Origin: Triparma columacea
Taxonomy: Eukaryota; Sar; Bolidophyceae; Parmales; Triparmaceae
Length of the DNA: 39,250 nt
Direction: 5' to 3'
NCBI GenBank assembly: GCA_030267965.1
Contig: BRYA01000239.1
Location: 13,624-52,873, forward strand
Part shown: positions 9,178 through 18,976 of the stretch, piece after piece
Layout: every line of letters starts with the position of its first letter
Numbering within the stretch: the stretch's first letter is position 1
Program-made: the position numbers and the translations under genes
The notes under the pieces: model-generated
Seen by the model: the letters and a program-made list of their open reading frames with translations, nothing else
What the model was told of the DNA's origin: nothing
The model's database searches: none

Positions 9178-12100
9178 ATGTCCTCCTCCGTTCCAACCTT
9201 CATATGTACCTTCCTCGCCCACGTAGATCACGGTAAAACAACTTTATGTGATCTCCTCCTCTCCCACTATCATTCCACATTATCCCCCACACAAGTAGGT
9301 GAAGCGAGGTTATTAGATAGTAGTGATGAAGAAGTTAGGAGAGGGATTACTATTAGACAAGGGTTTATGGTTGTTGAGACTGATGTGAAGGGAGAGGAGG
9401 GGAAGGAGGAATGCATTGTTATGGGAGGTAAGTGAAGAGGTTTAGTGGGAGGGTGAAGTGGTTCGGGCGAAATGTGGTGCTCCGTGTTTTGGTGTTCTGT
9501 GTTTTGGTTGTTCCCGTTGTGTTCTTTGCTTTTTCGTTTTGTGTGTAGGGTTGTGCAAGCCGTTGCTGCCTCTCTCCGTGTGCTTGTCAACTGACTGCAG
9601 GCAGCTCAGAACATCCAACGATAGCGAGCAAACACATATAGATTACGCCGACACAACCATACAAGCACACACACTAATACCACTCTTATAATCTCCCCCC
9701 CCCCCCTCCTTCTCACCCTTCTAACTTTAGTAATGGATAGTCCCGGTCACGTAGATTTCCAATCCGAGGTAACAGATTCCCTCCTCCTTTCCTCCTTCGG
9801 TCTCCTCCTCGTCGACGTCTGCGAGGGCGTCCTCTGCCGTACCGTCGGTGTCCTCCGTGTCCTAGGTTCTAAAGACGTGCTTTTATTCGTTAATAAAATC
9901 GATAGAATTCAAGATGAGATATGGGGGATTAAGGTTAGAAGAATCGTCGAGGACGTTAACGCAGTTAGATGCAGGACCGCTGCTGCGTGTGAAGGGGAGG
10001 AGGGGGTGGGAGACGGTAATGGGGGGAGGGTTAAAGGTATTGAGGTTATTGTAGGATCGGCGAAGGAGGGTTGGGGGTGTAGTTTGGTGGGGATGGCTAG
10101 CAGGATCATGGAGCATGTTAAGAAGGGGAGCAACAAGAAGGAAGGGAGGAAACTCGCGAGGATGATATTCGAGGGTAAGATGGGTGTAAGGTTCGACTTT
10201 GATAAAGGGGTTGTCAAGGTTGTTAAACTTAGGGACGAGGGTAAAGCGGAGGGCTGGAACATGGTCAAGGACATATACGACCACTGCTGCGACCTCGCTG
10301 ACGAGCTCAACCACGTCAGGAAGGACAAGAGCAGCAAGGATGTCCTGGCATTGGCACGGGAAAGGTTCCCGTACTTCTTTACACAATCATCGGATAAGTG
10401 GCCGGACAAATGGGCACGCGTTAACGCAAGGTGTAAGGCGTGGAAGGGCGGTTTAATCATGCAGCTTATATGCCCTCTAAGCAGGGAGGTTGTCGAGGGT
10501 TGCGCCAGGGTCGCTGAAAGCGGGAAGTTGGGGAGTAGGGAGGAAGGGGGAGGGAAGGGGGAGGAGGAGAGGGGAGAGGGGTGGATTGTATGCGGGAGGA
10601 CGAGGGTGGAGGGAGGAGGGGAGAATAGGAGACTGGTCACGATTGGGAAGGTTCATGGGGGAGACATCAACAAGGGGGGGAAGGTAAGGACAAAAGAAAA
10701 GAACGAGGGAGGGAGAAGAAATACAACAAGACAACAACAAGGCAAGACTATTCTTATCTCTAACGCACCCCCCCTATCCGCTCGGCTCGTTTCTGCTCAT
10801 CGCAGTGGGTGCTATTAAAGGCCGACGGTAAATCCTGGTCTGACTTTGTGACCATTTCAAGTCTCACTATAGTGCACGGTGGGGTTCGTCACAAGTCCGT
10901 CGAGGACGTCGGTGAGGGTGGTATCGTCATGGTCTCCGCTAGTCTACCCAACGCTTGGGATGAAGGATGGGTTAAGGATGGGGCGGTATTGAGTTATGGG
11001 ACTCTCGTTAGAAGGGGGGAGGTGGAGGGAGAGTGGAGACCTGGGGAGGAAGAGTTCGCGAAGGTTAATAAGGTCCCGGCAAGGGGGACGCGAGCAATCA
11101 CATTTACAGTATCTCCAAAGTTGGAGGCGGACAGGAAGTTGTTTGATAGGGGGATTGAACTCCTTAGGCTACTAGAACCGGGTGCGGCTGTTAATACGAC
11201 TGATAGAGGAGAGGTTACTATCAGTGTTGGGGGGGAGGTAGAGATGGAGGTGAGGGAGAATGGGGAGCAGAAAGGGGAGCAGAAAGAGTCGCAGAAAGTG
11301 TCTCAGAAAACCCTCCGAACCCCCCCTCCCCAAAAGCCCACCTGCTTACTCCTTTTCTCTCCCCCCCCCCCCCCTCTCCTCACGCAGAATCTCGTGCACG
11401 ACATGAAAGCGCAGTACATGGAGGGAGTCGAAGTCAAGGTTGGAGAAAGACTCGTCGAGGGTCGGGAGGGGGTCAACTGGAGGGAGGGCGCTGATAAAAC
11501 TTACTCGGTCTGCAGGAAGCTTTGCGAGGAGGAGGACCACGAAAAGTTGAAGCAGTACTTGGAGGAGGACGAGGTTGGGGCGTTGGAGATACCACTCTTC
11601 AAGGAGATGAGGGAGGGTTTGTTGGGGCAGGGCCACGTCGTTATTGATGGGCACGCTAAAATAAAATACGAGGAGGGAGATATCATTTTAGGAGTCTACC
11701 CGATGCCCGGGGGTGTCAATCACGAAAGCGACGAGGAGAGGGCCGTCGAGGAGGCTACAGGCGCGAAGATTTGGACGAGGACAGGCTCAAACTTCCTCCT
11801 CTACTCCTCGGCCTCAGAGAAGGTCCAATCCCTTCGCTCTGTTGCAACCTCGGCTTTCAACGCTTTCGTCAAGGCCGGTCCTGTGATGGAGGAGCCAATG
11901 CACGCGGTGGTTGTGATTGTGCACGACGCTCAAGTCGTAAGCAACGTCGTCGCCCCCCTGTCCCCCCCTCCCCCCCCCCCCTCCGTCTCCTCCTCCCCGA
12001 CTGACGGGCAGCGCGTGGGCACGCTCTGCCAGGCCATGCGCCTGTGCTGCCTGAGCCTTCGGACTGTGGTGTACGAGCCGTACTGCATGTGCGAGTTCCA

Positions 12101-12509
12101 GTCGACCCTTTCCTCGTCTTCTCACGCTTACGCGTGCATATCGAAGAGGAGGGGGAAAGTTAGGTCGGAGGACATGCTGGAGGGGACAGACCTCATTGGA
12201 ATCAAGGCTGTTATACCTATGGCGGACATGGGAGGGATCACCAGAGAGCTTCTAGAGCGCTCCAGTGGAGAGGCCACAGCGCCGATCGTCGAGTTCGACC
12301 ACTGGGGGGAATGCGAGGGGGACCCATTCTGGAGGCCCAAGGAGGAGGAGGAGAGGGAGGAGCACGGGGAGGGCCAAGCGAGAGGTGACAACATCTCAGG
12401 GAAGCAAGTTAGGAGGACCAGGAAAAGGAAGGGGTTGAGGGCTGTATATGAGGAGGAGAAGATCGTCGTCGAGGCGGAGAAACTGAGGAATTTAAAGACC
12501 AAGAAGTGA
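9178..12509 (+). CDS. EFL1: EFL1/Ria1, GTPase of late 60S ribosome maturation
   Basis: With SBDS, EFL1 uses GTP to evict eIF6 (Tif6) from cytoplasmic pre-60S subunits. Exons 9178-9427, 9731-10683, 10806-11249 and 11388-12509 give 922 aa, shorter than the roughly 1,110 of yeast and human. G motifs: G1 AHVDHGKTT (residues 14-22), ARLLDSSDEEVRRGIT with the EFL1-type LDS..E...GIT signature, G3 MDSPGHVDF, G4 NKID. Domain IV/V signatures: EPYCMCEFQ, ACISKRRGKV, AVIPMADMGGITRELLERSSGEA, DHWGECEGDPFWRP and the C-terminal RKRKGLRAVYEEEKIVVEAEKLR, which are EFL1-specific and separate it from EF2. The 303-bp first intron is among the longest here. The third intron (11250-11387, 138 bp) has no in-frame stop, so a naive ORF reads through it; the family alignment (GGEVEME...NLVHDMK) argues for splicing. 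Convergent with the SR-rich membrane protein (42 bp apart). Confidence 0.92.
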
Positions 12510-12551
12510 GCACGATATGAACCAATGGTTTTCGCATTCTATTACACGACC

Positions 12552-13331
12552 CTACTTTTGCAAGACCTCAACGGCACCCCTTCCGATGAGAACGGCAGCG
12601 ACGCCTATAGCGTAGTGGAACCAGTTCTCGCACCTCACACCCGCCTTGTACTTCTCTCTGTCAGGACCGATAACGACGGCTCCAACCACAAAAACTGCGA
12701 TGCCTATTTGGGCGAGAACATTCTTTGAAAGAATGCAAGGGCCGACGAAGAGGAAGATATTTATCAACGGCTTGAATACCCCGTTCCTCACATTCTCACC
12801 CAGCGGGCGGGTACAGATCTCCAATAGAGTAAAAATGGAGGCAAACAGCCAATTATCAACGTACCGACCGAGGCTAGCGAGCTCATAACCGACGCAAGGA
12901 AGTCCCACAAACGCCGCATAGTCCGCAAGCGCCCCGTTTGTGTCCGCAAAGAGGTCTTCGTTGAACCCGAACCGTGCAACTCCAAATGCGCCGGCAATGG
13001 CAACTGTGAAAAAACCCATTGAAGCAAAAGGTGACACTTCCTTGACGAGAAATGCGGCGATTAAATGTCCCGCAACGTTGAACGAGTCAGATATGGCGAT
13101 CGTAGGGTACAGACCCCTAGGAAACCCTGGAGTTGGTCTCGACATCCATCCCCGTCTCGACTTCCATCCCCCGGACGTTGATTTATTAGACTTTGAAGAC
13201 TTTGAGGTTGACTTTTTAGGAGTCAAACTCTTACCACGGGAAGAGGACCTTTTGGCAGGAGTACGAGAGCGGGAACGAGATGCAGTAGGCATGGATTTTG
13301 TTTGCTCAACTAACTGCAAATCTTTTTTCAC
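12552..13331 (-). CDS. multipass membrane protein with basic SR-rich head (unrecognised family)
   Basis: I do not recognise the family. The single-exon ORF encodes 259 aa. Residues about 15-60 are a basic Ser/Arg/Lys-rich stretch (SRSRSRTPAKRSSSRGKSLTPKKS), like an RS domain or a nuclear-envelope/chromatin tether. Seven hydrophobic segments follow, for instance NVAGHLIAAFLV, FFTVAIAGAFGVARFG, LADYAAFVGLPCVGY, FKPLINIFLFVGPCIL, IGIAVFVVGAVVIG and WFHYAIGVAAVLIG. Conserved-looking polar residues between them are few. An inner nuclear membrane or ER protein is one possibility, suggested only by the combination of RS-type head and multipass body (as in lamin B receptor, to which I see no further similarity). 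Translation could also start at Met14. Confidence 0.6.
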   Translation of the reverse strand: MKKDLQLVEQTKSMPTASRSRSRTPAKRSSSRGKSLTPKKSTSKSSKSNKSTSGGWKSRRGWMSRPTPGFPRGLYPTIAISDSFNVAGHLIAAFLVKEVSPFASMGFFTVAIAGAFGVARFGFNEDLFADTNGALADYAAFVGLPCVGYELASLGRYVDNWLFASIFTLLEICTRPLGENVRNGVFKPLINIFLFVGPCILSKNVLAQIGIAVFVVGAVVIGPDREKYKAGVRCENWFHYAIGVAAVLIGRGAVEVLQK

Positions 13332-13438
13332 TCATAATTAATCCGGGACAACAGAAATATCTCTTGTTTCGTAGTGACGCAAAGCGTAGTGGGTCGGCAA
13401 CTCCCTGCACTTTTTCAACACCCGAGCTTCTTCGAAAG

Positions 13439-15205
13439 ATGTCATATCATACGTCGCTGAAGAAGGTGAGTGCAAAATGGGTCGCGATGCAAGATTCAAG
13501 AGAAATGAAATTGAACACTCACCAATCAACATCGCTGAACTTTCTCTGTAGGTCCGAGAAGCGATTACTCCACCCACTGTGCCCCCCATCCTACCTCTCT
13601 TCCCCCTCCCCCCTCGATGACCCGAGACACTTCAAGCGTCTTCCAAAGCCGAAGGCTGGAGACTGGCTAGCAGAGAGGGAGGAAAGTGGTCAAACTTTTG
13701 CACAGTACGTCAGGAGATTCAAGAGTGGAGGGATGGTTCAAAGACCAAGAGAGAACTTCGACAAGATCCTAATTGTTCTCGTAGGGCGAGGTTTTAAGTC
13801 CTCAGTTGGTCAGCTATTTCTTCCTTTATTGTTGAGAGGGGCGAGTGCATATTTTCACCCCATGCCGGTTGAGTTGCACCCCGAGGAGATTCCTCTTAAG
13901 GGTTGCAAGAGCAGAGAGAACGACGTGGGGGGTAAGCAGTACTTAATTGGCGACATATTCGACGCTGTCCGCCGTTCTACTTCAAGAATCCATAGCAGTT
14001 ACGCCACAATGGCGATAACAATGTCTGATATCTACCCGGGGGAGGAATGGAACTACGTCTTCGGGCAGGCACGACTCGACGAGCGTGTCGGTGTCTTCTC
14101 CTTTGCTCGTCATAGCCCTTTTTTCTACGATGGGACTTCAATCGCAGAATTGTCCCCTTCTGTCTTCTCAGATACCCAGCTTGGGAAGTTTTACAGGTCG
14201 TGCAGTAAGACTCTCCATCATGAGATTTTGCACATGCTTCAGTTCAAACACTGCATCTACTACAGATGTTTAATCAACGGCAGCAATGGGCCGCACGAGA
14301 GCAGCGGGGCGGGGATGGAGTGCGTGGTTTGCGAGAAGAAGCTAATATACTTCATGAGCCTCCACCACGTAAAGTCCGTCACGAGCGAGGTGAATGTCGC
14401 CCTCGAGCGATACAGAGAAATCTCCAAAGCTTTGGCTGAGGCTGACGAGGCTATAGGAGGTCTAACCAAGGACAAGAAGTGGGTCGATCAGAGGATTGCG
14501 TGGCTCGAAGGCGGCTGTTCTGAGTGTTCAGAGTGCGCAGATGACGCGAAAGTGGTGAAGTCCAAAGGGGAGCCCGATGTAGAAACAACACGCAACAGTG
14601 ACCCTCAAACCATCAACACTGTAGAACAACTCTCTTCATTCATTTCCTTGCTCTCTCCTTCCCCATTCGTGACATTCCGAGCAAGCGACCACTCTATGCA
14701 GACTCCAATCGTGAATGCGATTTTGAAGTATGCGCTTGCCCCCGTGGCTACGCTTCCAGAAGGGGCACGGTCAAGAAATATTGGGACAAATGTATTTCCG
14801 ACAGTTTATAGGTTTCTCTTCGAGCCCGATACGATTAGCGCTGCCGCCCACTTTGACTGGTGGATGTTTCCTGGAAAGTACAACGGGGGGTCTCTCTTCG
14901 CTTTCGTTGAAGAAAATATCTTCCGTGTGACAGAGCGGTCAGACTTTAAGCAACTCCTCGAGACGGAGATCGTCCTCACTCACCCCGATGCACAACCCCA
15001 AACAATACCCTACCCACTCTTGATATTTCTCTCCATTAAAAGCTTAATTCGAAAGCACCCCATTGGCGGCATTCGCTTAGAAAAAGTTCACGTCTTCCTC
15101 ACCAACGTTATCTCTGTCTCATCTAGTAAGAAATTTAAGGACGAAGCAATGAATATTGCTTCGGCACTTCCGCGTTCCAGGATACCTAAAGCCATGCTCT
15201 TCTAA
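13439..15205 (+). CDS. archaemetzincin-type zinc metallopeptidase with extra C-terminal region
   Basis: Archaemetzincins (AMZ) are metzincin-like peptidases with a second zinc site. The 588-aa ORF shows the N-terminal AMZ block GDWLAEREESGQTFAQYV, VGRGFKS, and a core with FGQARLDERVGVFSFAR, then HEILHMLQFKHC (His261, Glu262, His265, His271) followed by IYYRCLINGSNGPHES and CVVCEKK, the family's HC..YY.CLMNGSN...ES....C..C pattern. The usual Gly of HExxHxxGxxH is Gln268 here. About 235 residues after the AMZ core have no recognised match; they include HFDWWMFPGKYNGGSLFAFVEEN. The start is uncertain: the ORF is open upstream to 13298, overlapping the neighbour's first codons, and a GTGAGT..CTGTAG intron-like segment at 13466-13551 would break the frame if spliced, so I kept the unspliced reading from 13439. 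Confidence 0.75.
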   Translation: MSYHTSLKKVSAKWVAMQDSREMKLNTHQSTSLNFLCRSEKRLLHPLCPPSYLSSPSPLDDPRHFKRLPKPKAGDWLAEREESGQTFAQYVRRFKSGGMVQRPRENFDKILIVLVGRGFKSSVGQLFLPLLLRGASAYFHPMPVELHPEEIPLKGCKSRENDVGGKQYLIGDIFDAVRRSTSRIHSSYATMAITMSDIYPGEEWNYVFGQARLDERVGVFSFARHSPFFYDGTSIAELSPSVFSDTQLGKFYRSCSKTLHHEILHMLQFKHCIYYRCLINGSNGPHESSGAGMECVVCEKKLIYFMSLHHVKSVTSEVNVALERYREISKALAEADEAIGGLTKDKKWVDQRIAWLEGGCSECSECADDAKVVKSKGEPDVETTRNSDPQTINTVEQLSSFISLLSPSPFVTFRASDHSMQTPIVNAILKYALAPVATLPEGARSRNIGTNVFPTVYRFLFEPDTISAAAHFDWWMFPGKYNGGSLFAFVEENIFRVTERSDFKQLLETEIVLTHPDAQPQTIPYPLLIFLSIKSLIRKHPIGGIRLEKVHVFLTNVISVSSSKKFKDEAMNIASALPRSRIPKAMLF

Positions 15206-15257
15206 TTAAAAAATAAGTAAACACCATCATCATTTCTTTTGTTTGGTAGTCTGGCGC

Positions 15258-18200
15258 TTAGTTTGCCTTCCTCTTGTCTAGCACTGATTTCACACTGCTC
15301 ATTCTGTCGCTCAACTTAAGATTGAACATGCTACTCCCTCCGCCCTTGCCCGACCTTTTCCCGTTGCCCAACCCTAAGGGCCCCAAACTATTCCTATTCC
15401 TCTTTTCTTTCGCGTTCGTTTTTTCCTTCAACATGGCCATCTTGTTTGATAGAACGTCCGCATTCGCGGTGCTGTAAAGGCCCAGGTCCTTCACAAAGTT
15501 TTTGTAGTTGTCGTTCTTCTGGAACCTCGGGTAGCTGTCCCTCACCATGAGCTTGTAAATTTCAGTCTTGGCGTCGACGAAAATGTTGCGCTTCCTCACG
15601 TTATCGAGAAGCTGCTCGAACTCTTTCCTTGTTAGGGTGCCATCCATGATTATATCCTCCCCCGACGTCCACCTCTCCAGGGCCTTGATCACCTTCTGCA
15701 GTACGTTCCTCATCGAGCTGGAAATGTTCACCTGCATCTCCGCGGACTCCTTTATATACAAGTTCCACAACCTGGTGATGACTTCCATCTCTTCTATTTT
15801 CCTGTTCGACTCCTCCTCCACCCTCCTCTCCATCGTGTCTAGCTTGGGGTCGTAAGAGCTCTCGAACTGTCTGCATTCTGTCCAGAAGTCAATGTTCTCT
15901 CTGGAGTGTTCCGCATCGAGAAATTCCTTGAAGTAACCCAGGCTTACTGGTATCGAAAGCACGCTGTGGAGCTCCGCCCTCTCCCCCAAGAGCCTGATCT
16001 GGACCTCGGCGAGCGCCCTCGGATTATCCTCGAAGAACATCTTGAAAGTCTTGGCATTGATGACGAGGAGAACCGTGTTCTCAGCTGTCGTGACGGTCGC
16101 CTTTCTCGGATCTCCAATGACTAAGGCAATCTCCCCAAAATACTGTCCAGTGGTGAGCTGCCCAGACCAGTCAGACTTGGGGCCGTTTGGTTTATGTGGC
16201 ATCGCCTTGACGTCGACATCGACAATTCCGTTGATAATGACGTAGAACTTGTCGCCCCTGTCGCCCTGCTTCATGATGATCTCGCCTTTTGGTAGGTCCA
16301 GCACTTCGCAGCCACTGCTGAGCTGCTCGAACTTCTTCTTGTCTGCCTTTTCAAAGAAGGGAATGTCCATTTTCGAGAACATGCCCATGAGCCTGCTCTT
16401 CATATGGGACTCAACGGCTATGCGCGTAGCCTCGTGGTGTTCCAGAAATTCCTTCCAGCACGACTTTGAGACTGTTAGAGCGAGACATTTCTCTGCTGCC
16501 ACAACGGTGCTGCTCCTGGGCATATGTACCATTACTGCCATTTCACCGAAGTAGTCTCCAGCACCCAAGGTGGCAAGGACGTCGTCAGGGTGATAGTCTC
16601 TAACGAAATGCTTCGTCTCTCCCTTTCGGAAGCGGTTTTTCATTTTCTCGACGACACCTGCACCGCTCTTTCTCATGGTATTTTTAAGCGAGCTCCTAGT
16701 CTTTTCATGAATGCTAGTCTCCCTCTTGCTATTTTTAACAGCCTTTGAGTTCGACTTTTGCATCGAGGAGCGCCTTGCTCCCGCCCCCTTTGCCTCGTTT
16801 GAATTATCTACATCGACTGCACCTGGAAGAGGAGGGTTGGCCTCCCTATTCTCTCCCTCTCCTTTGTCCCCCCCATCCCCATTCATGTCATTTTTCTTAT
16901 TATTTTCCTTCTGCACTCCCCTGTCGTCGCTCCCCGCATCATTCTCACGGGAGACGAACTCGCTGGCATGGTCCTCAGGATTCTTTGACGACTCGGAGGC
17001 AGCAGTGAGGACTGCGCAAGACCCCTTGAGGATAATGTAAAGTTTGTCCCCGTACTCGCCCTCGCAAAAGATTGGTTCGTCCTGGCTGAAGGCCTCGTAC
17101 TTGCATACGCTGCTCAACATACCTAGACTTTGCTCCCCCCCGCCTTCAGCAGTAATGGAAGACTTGATGAAGGGAAGCTTGCTCAAAAAGTTGTCTATCT
17201 TTGCATGCATGAGGAGATTGACAATATCCTTCAGGTCAGGGTGCTTCTTGAGAAACTTTCGCTGCCTGCCCTTGTCCAGGAAAAGGAGCACGCTGTCCTG
17301 CACGGCCTCAAGCTTCATCACACCTCGAAAATAGTCTTTCCTGCTCGATGACCTTCCAGACAGCTTTGCCGCAAAAGACCACTTGCTGCTTTGATGAATA
17401 CTCATATTATTGTTGGCCGTAACGTCGCGTGTCTTTTTGTGGTGATTGAATAGATGGATTCCGCGGAATCCACTGTGCTTCTTTGACTCCTTCGCAGAAT
17501 CCCTAATAGAATCCCCTGCAGAGGAGTCGTGATGATCCTCGTGGTCATCGACGTTCTTCATTTTGTTCTTGCCAATGGCCGCCGAGAAGCTGAATCTCTT
17601 GCTCACGGCCTTCATCACCCCTCCACTTGCATCATCCTGGCGTTCCAAGGAGTCGTCTTCATGGTGTTCGTCGAAGCCTTCGTCTTCATCTATGGTCCCT
17701 TGCCGAACATGTTTGAAACGGTTGTTATCGCCAGGGCCGCTCGCACTGCTGTCCATGAAGCTGCTATTCGACGAAGGATTCTTAGGGATTTGCTCCATGC
17801 TACTTTGGGGGCTTCTATTTGGAGTCCTCTGAGGGCTCACTGATGCGGCGGCAGCACCTCCTAGTTTGCCGACTTCCATGTTGCTCGTTTGCTTCGTGAG
17901 AGCCCCTCTAAGGCTAGTTGCGAAATTACTATTTTTCCTCTTTGCCACTGTCCTCGTGGCCCCTCCTTGGCCATCGGGGGAATTCTTAGCTGCCATACTC
18001 TTCTGGCGCTTCCTAGTTCTCTCGGCCTGCTGAGGGCTCACAATCCCCGACGCCTGCAGACTCCCAGTAGCAATCATGCCTCCCGCCGTGTGGCGAACTT
18101 TGATGCTCCTCTCTCCAACCTTGGGGCTGGTCTTGGGCTTCGGTGACGCCCCACCAGCGTCTCGCTTCAGTGATCTTCCACTTGAGGCATCGCCAGCATG

Positions 18201-18642
18201 GAGCATCACAGCAGGGGCAACGTTCGGGACGGGACTCGCTGCGTGCGTGAGTGCGTGGGTCAGGATATGTGTGTGTGCATGCGGTGTGCATGCGGTGTGC
18301 ATGCGGTGTGCATGCGGTGTGCGTGTTGCCGCGTGAGACCTTGACTGAAGGCATGACCTCCCAACTTCTTCCTCTCCGTGCAACCCCTCCCCCCTCCGCC
18401 ACCCCAATCGCCACCGACCACTCACATTCGTCCTCTAACATGGTAGTCATCGAAACTTCACCCTGCGCAACGATGTACATGGTCCCAGTCTGGTTAATTG
18501 TACTACCCTTGGCAATCTTCTTGGCCGAGAAACACTTCGCAAAGTCCCTGAGCTCATTTTGATCGAAATAAACATAGAACGGCGTCTTGTTCAGGTATGC
18601 AGTCATCTCTTCTAGCGTATGCGTTGAATTGGAGTTGCCCAT
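15258..18642 (-). CDS. cyclic-nucleotide-binding RGS protein, N-myristoylation-type start
   Basis: Exons 18642-18426 and 18238-15258 encode 1,065 aa; the 187-bp intron (GTGAGT..CGCAG) keeps phase. MGNSNSTH is a good N-myristoylation signal. Exon 1 then reads like the first half of a cNMP-binding fold (FDQNELRDFAKCFSAKKIAKGSTI...MYIVAQGEV) without its phosphate-binding cassette. After a long Ser-rich, charged linker come two cNMP domains: the first (about 422-675) has its cassette at about 635-650 (GDYFGEMAVMVHMPRSSTV) but is split by about 138 disordered residues containing RRSS (561-564), a PKA/PKG-type site; the second (about 698-810) has GQYFGEIALVIGDPRKATV. An RGS domain (about 831-985: LGYFKEFLDAEHSRENIDFW...) follows, then a basic tail. 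No kinase domain. Inference: a membrane-tethered protein that joins cAMP/cGMP sensing to G-alpha control. Head-to-head with the GRK-like kinase. Confidence 0.85.
18273..18316. repeat. 11-bp minisatellite in intron 1 of the CNB-RGS gene
   Basis: Four perfect copies of GTGTGCATGCG in tandem, followed by a degenerate fifth (GTGTGCGTGTT). They lie wholly in the 187-bp intron of the minus-strand gene and are flanked by GTGCGTG-type alternating purine-pyrimidine sequence, so the intron has Z-DNA-like character. Read through, they create an artificial His/Thr/Cys-rich peptide. Confidence 0.9.
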
Positions 18643-18976
18643 CCTGTCCCTCTTATTTCTATATATACAATCTTAGAGAGCAGCGAGGAGCTTGTGGATT
18701 TGAGGGGGTTGGGGGTGTTTGTCCAAAGGGGTTGCCGGGCGAAGAAGTTGAAGGGGAACACGTAGGTACCGAACCACGTATGGGGAACGAGCAAGAAGTT
18801 CTAGGAACTATCAAGACGCAGCCAGCAGAATGATCTTCACCAGTTGTGTTGACCAGCCCTGAGATTCCAGAAAAACTCCTCGAAAGAGCACAACAGTTGC
18901 GCCTGAATGAAATTTGACTGAAATAGATCTATTTCCTTTTTAACGAACAAAAAAGTAGACCTACCGTATAGTCGAG
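18643..18976. promoter_or_regulatory. shared divergent promoter region of the two RGS genes
   Basis: The 334 bp between the start codons of the CNB-RGS gene (minus) and the GRK-like gene (plus) must hold both promoters. A TATATATA-like stretch at 18660-18668 lies about 20-25 bp upstream of the CNB-RGS start codon, so it would suit only a very short leader. On the other side, the GRK start is preceded by AT-rich sequence (18910-18960). No other gene or RNA is apparent. Confidence 0.5.

Noticed and set aside
9909..10640. 243-codon minus-strand ORF opposite EFL1
   Set aside because: Ser/Pro/Leu-rich shadow of GC-rich coding sequence; EFL1 on the other strand is fully supported by family motifs.
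18273..18316. Tandem units as a CRISPR-like array
   Set aside because: Contiguous 11-bp units without spacers in an intron of a eukaryotic gene: an ordinary minisatellite.
15258..18425. The 1,055-aa reading of the CNB-RGS gene starting at 18425 with a His/Thr/Cys-rich beginning
   Set aside because: Its first 60 or so codons are the minisatellite-bearing intron; the splice from 18426 to 18238 joins in phase to an upstream exon with a myristoylation-type start.
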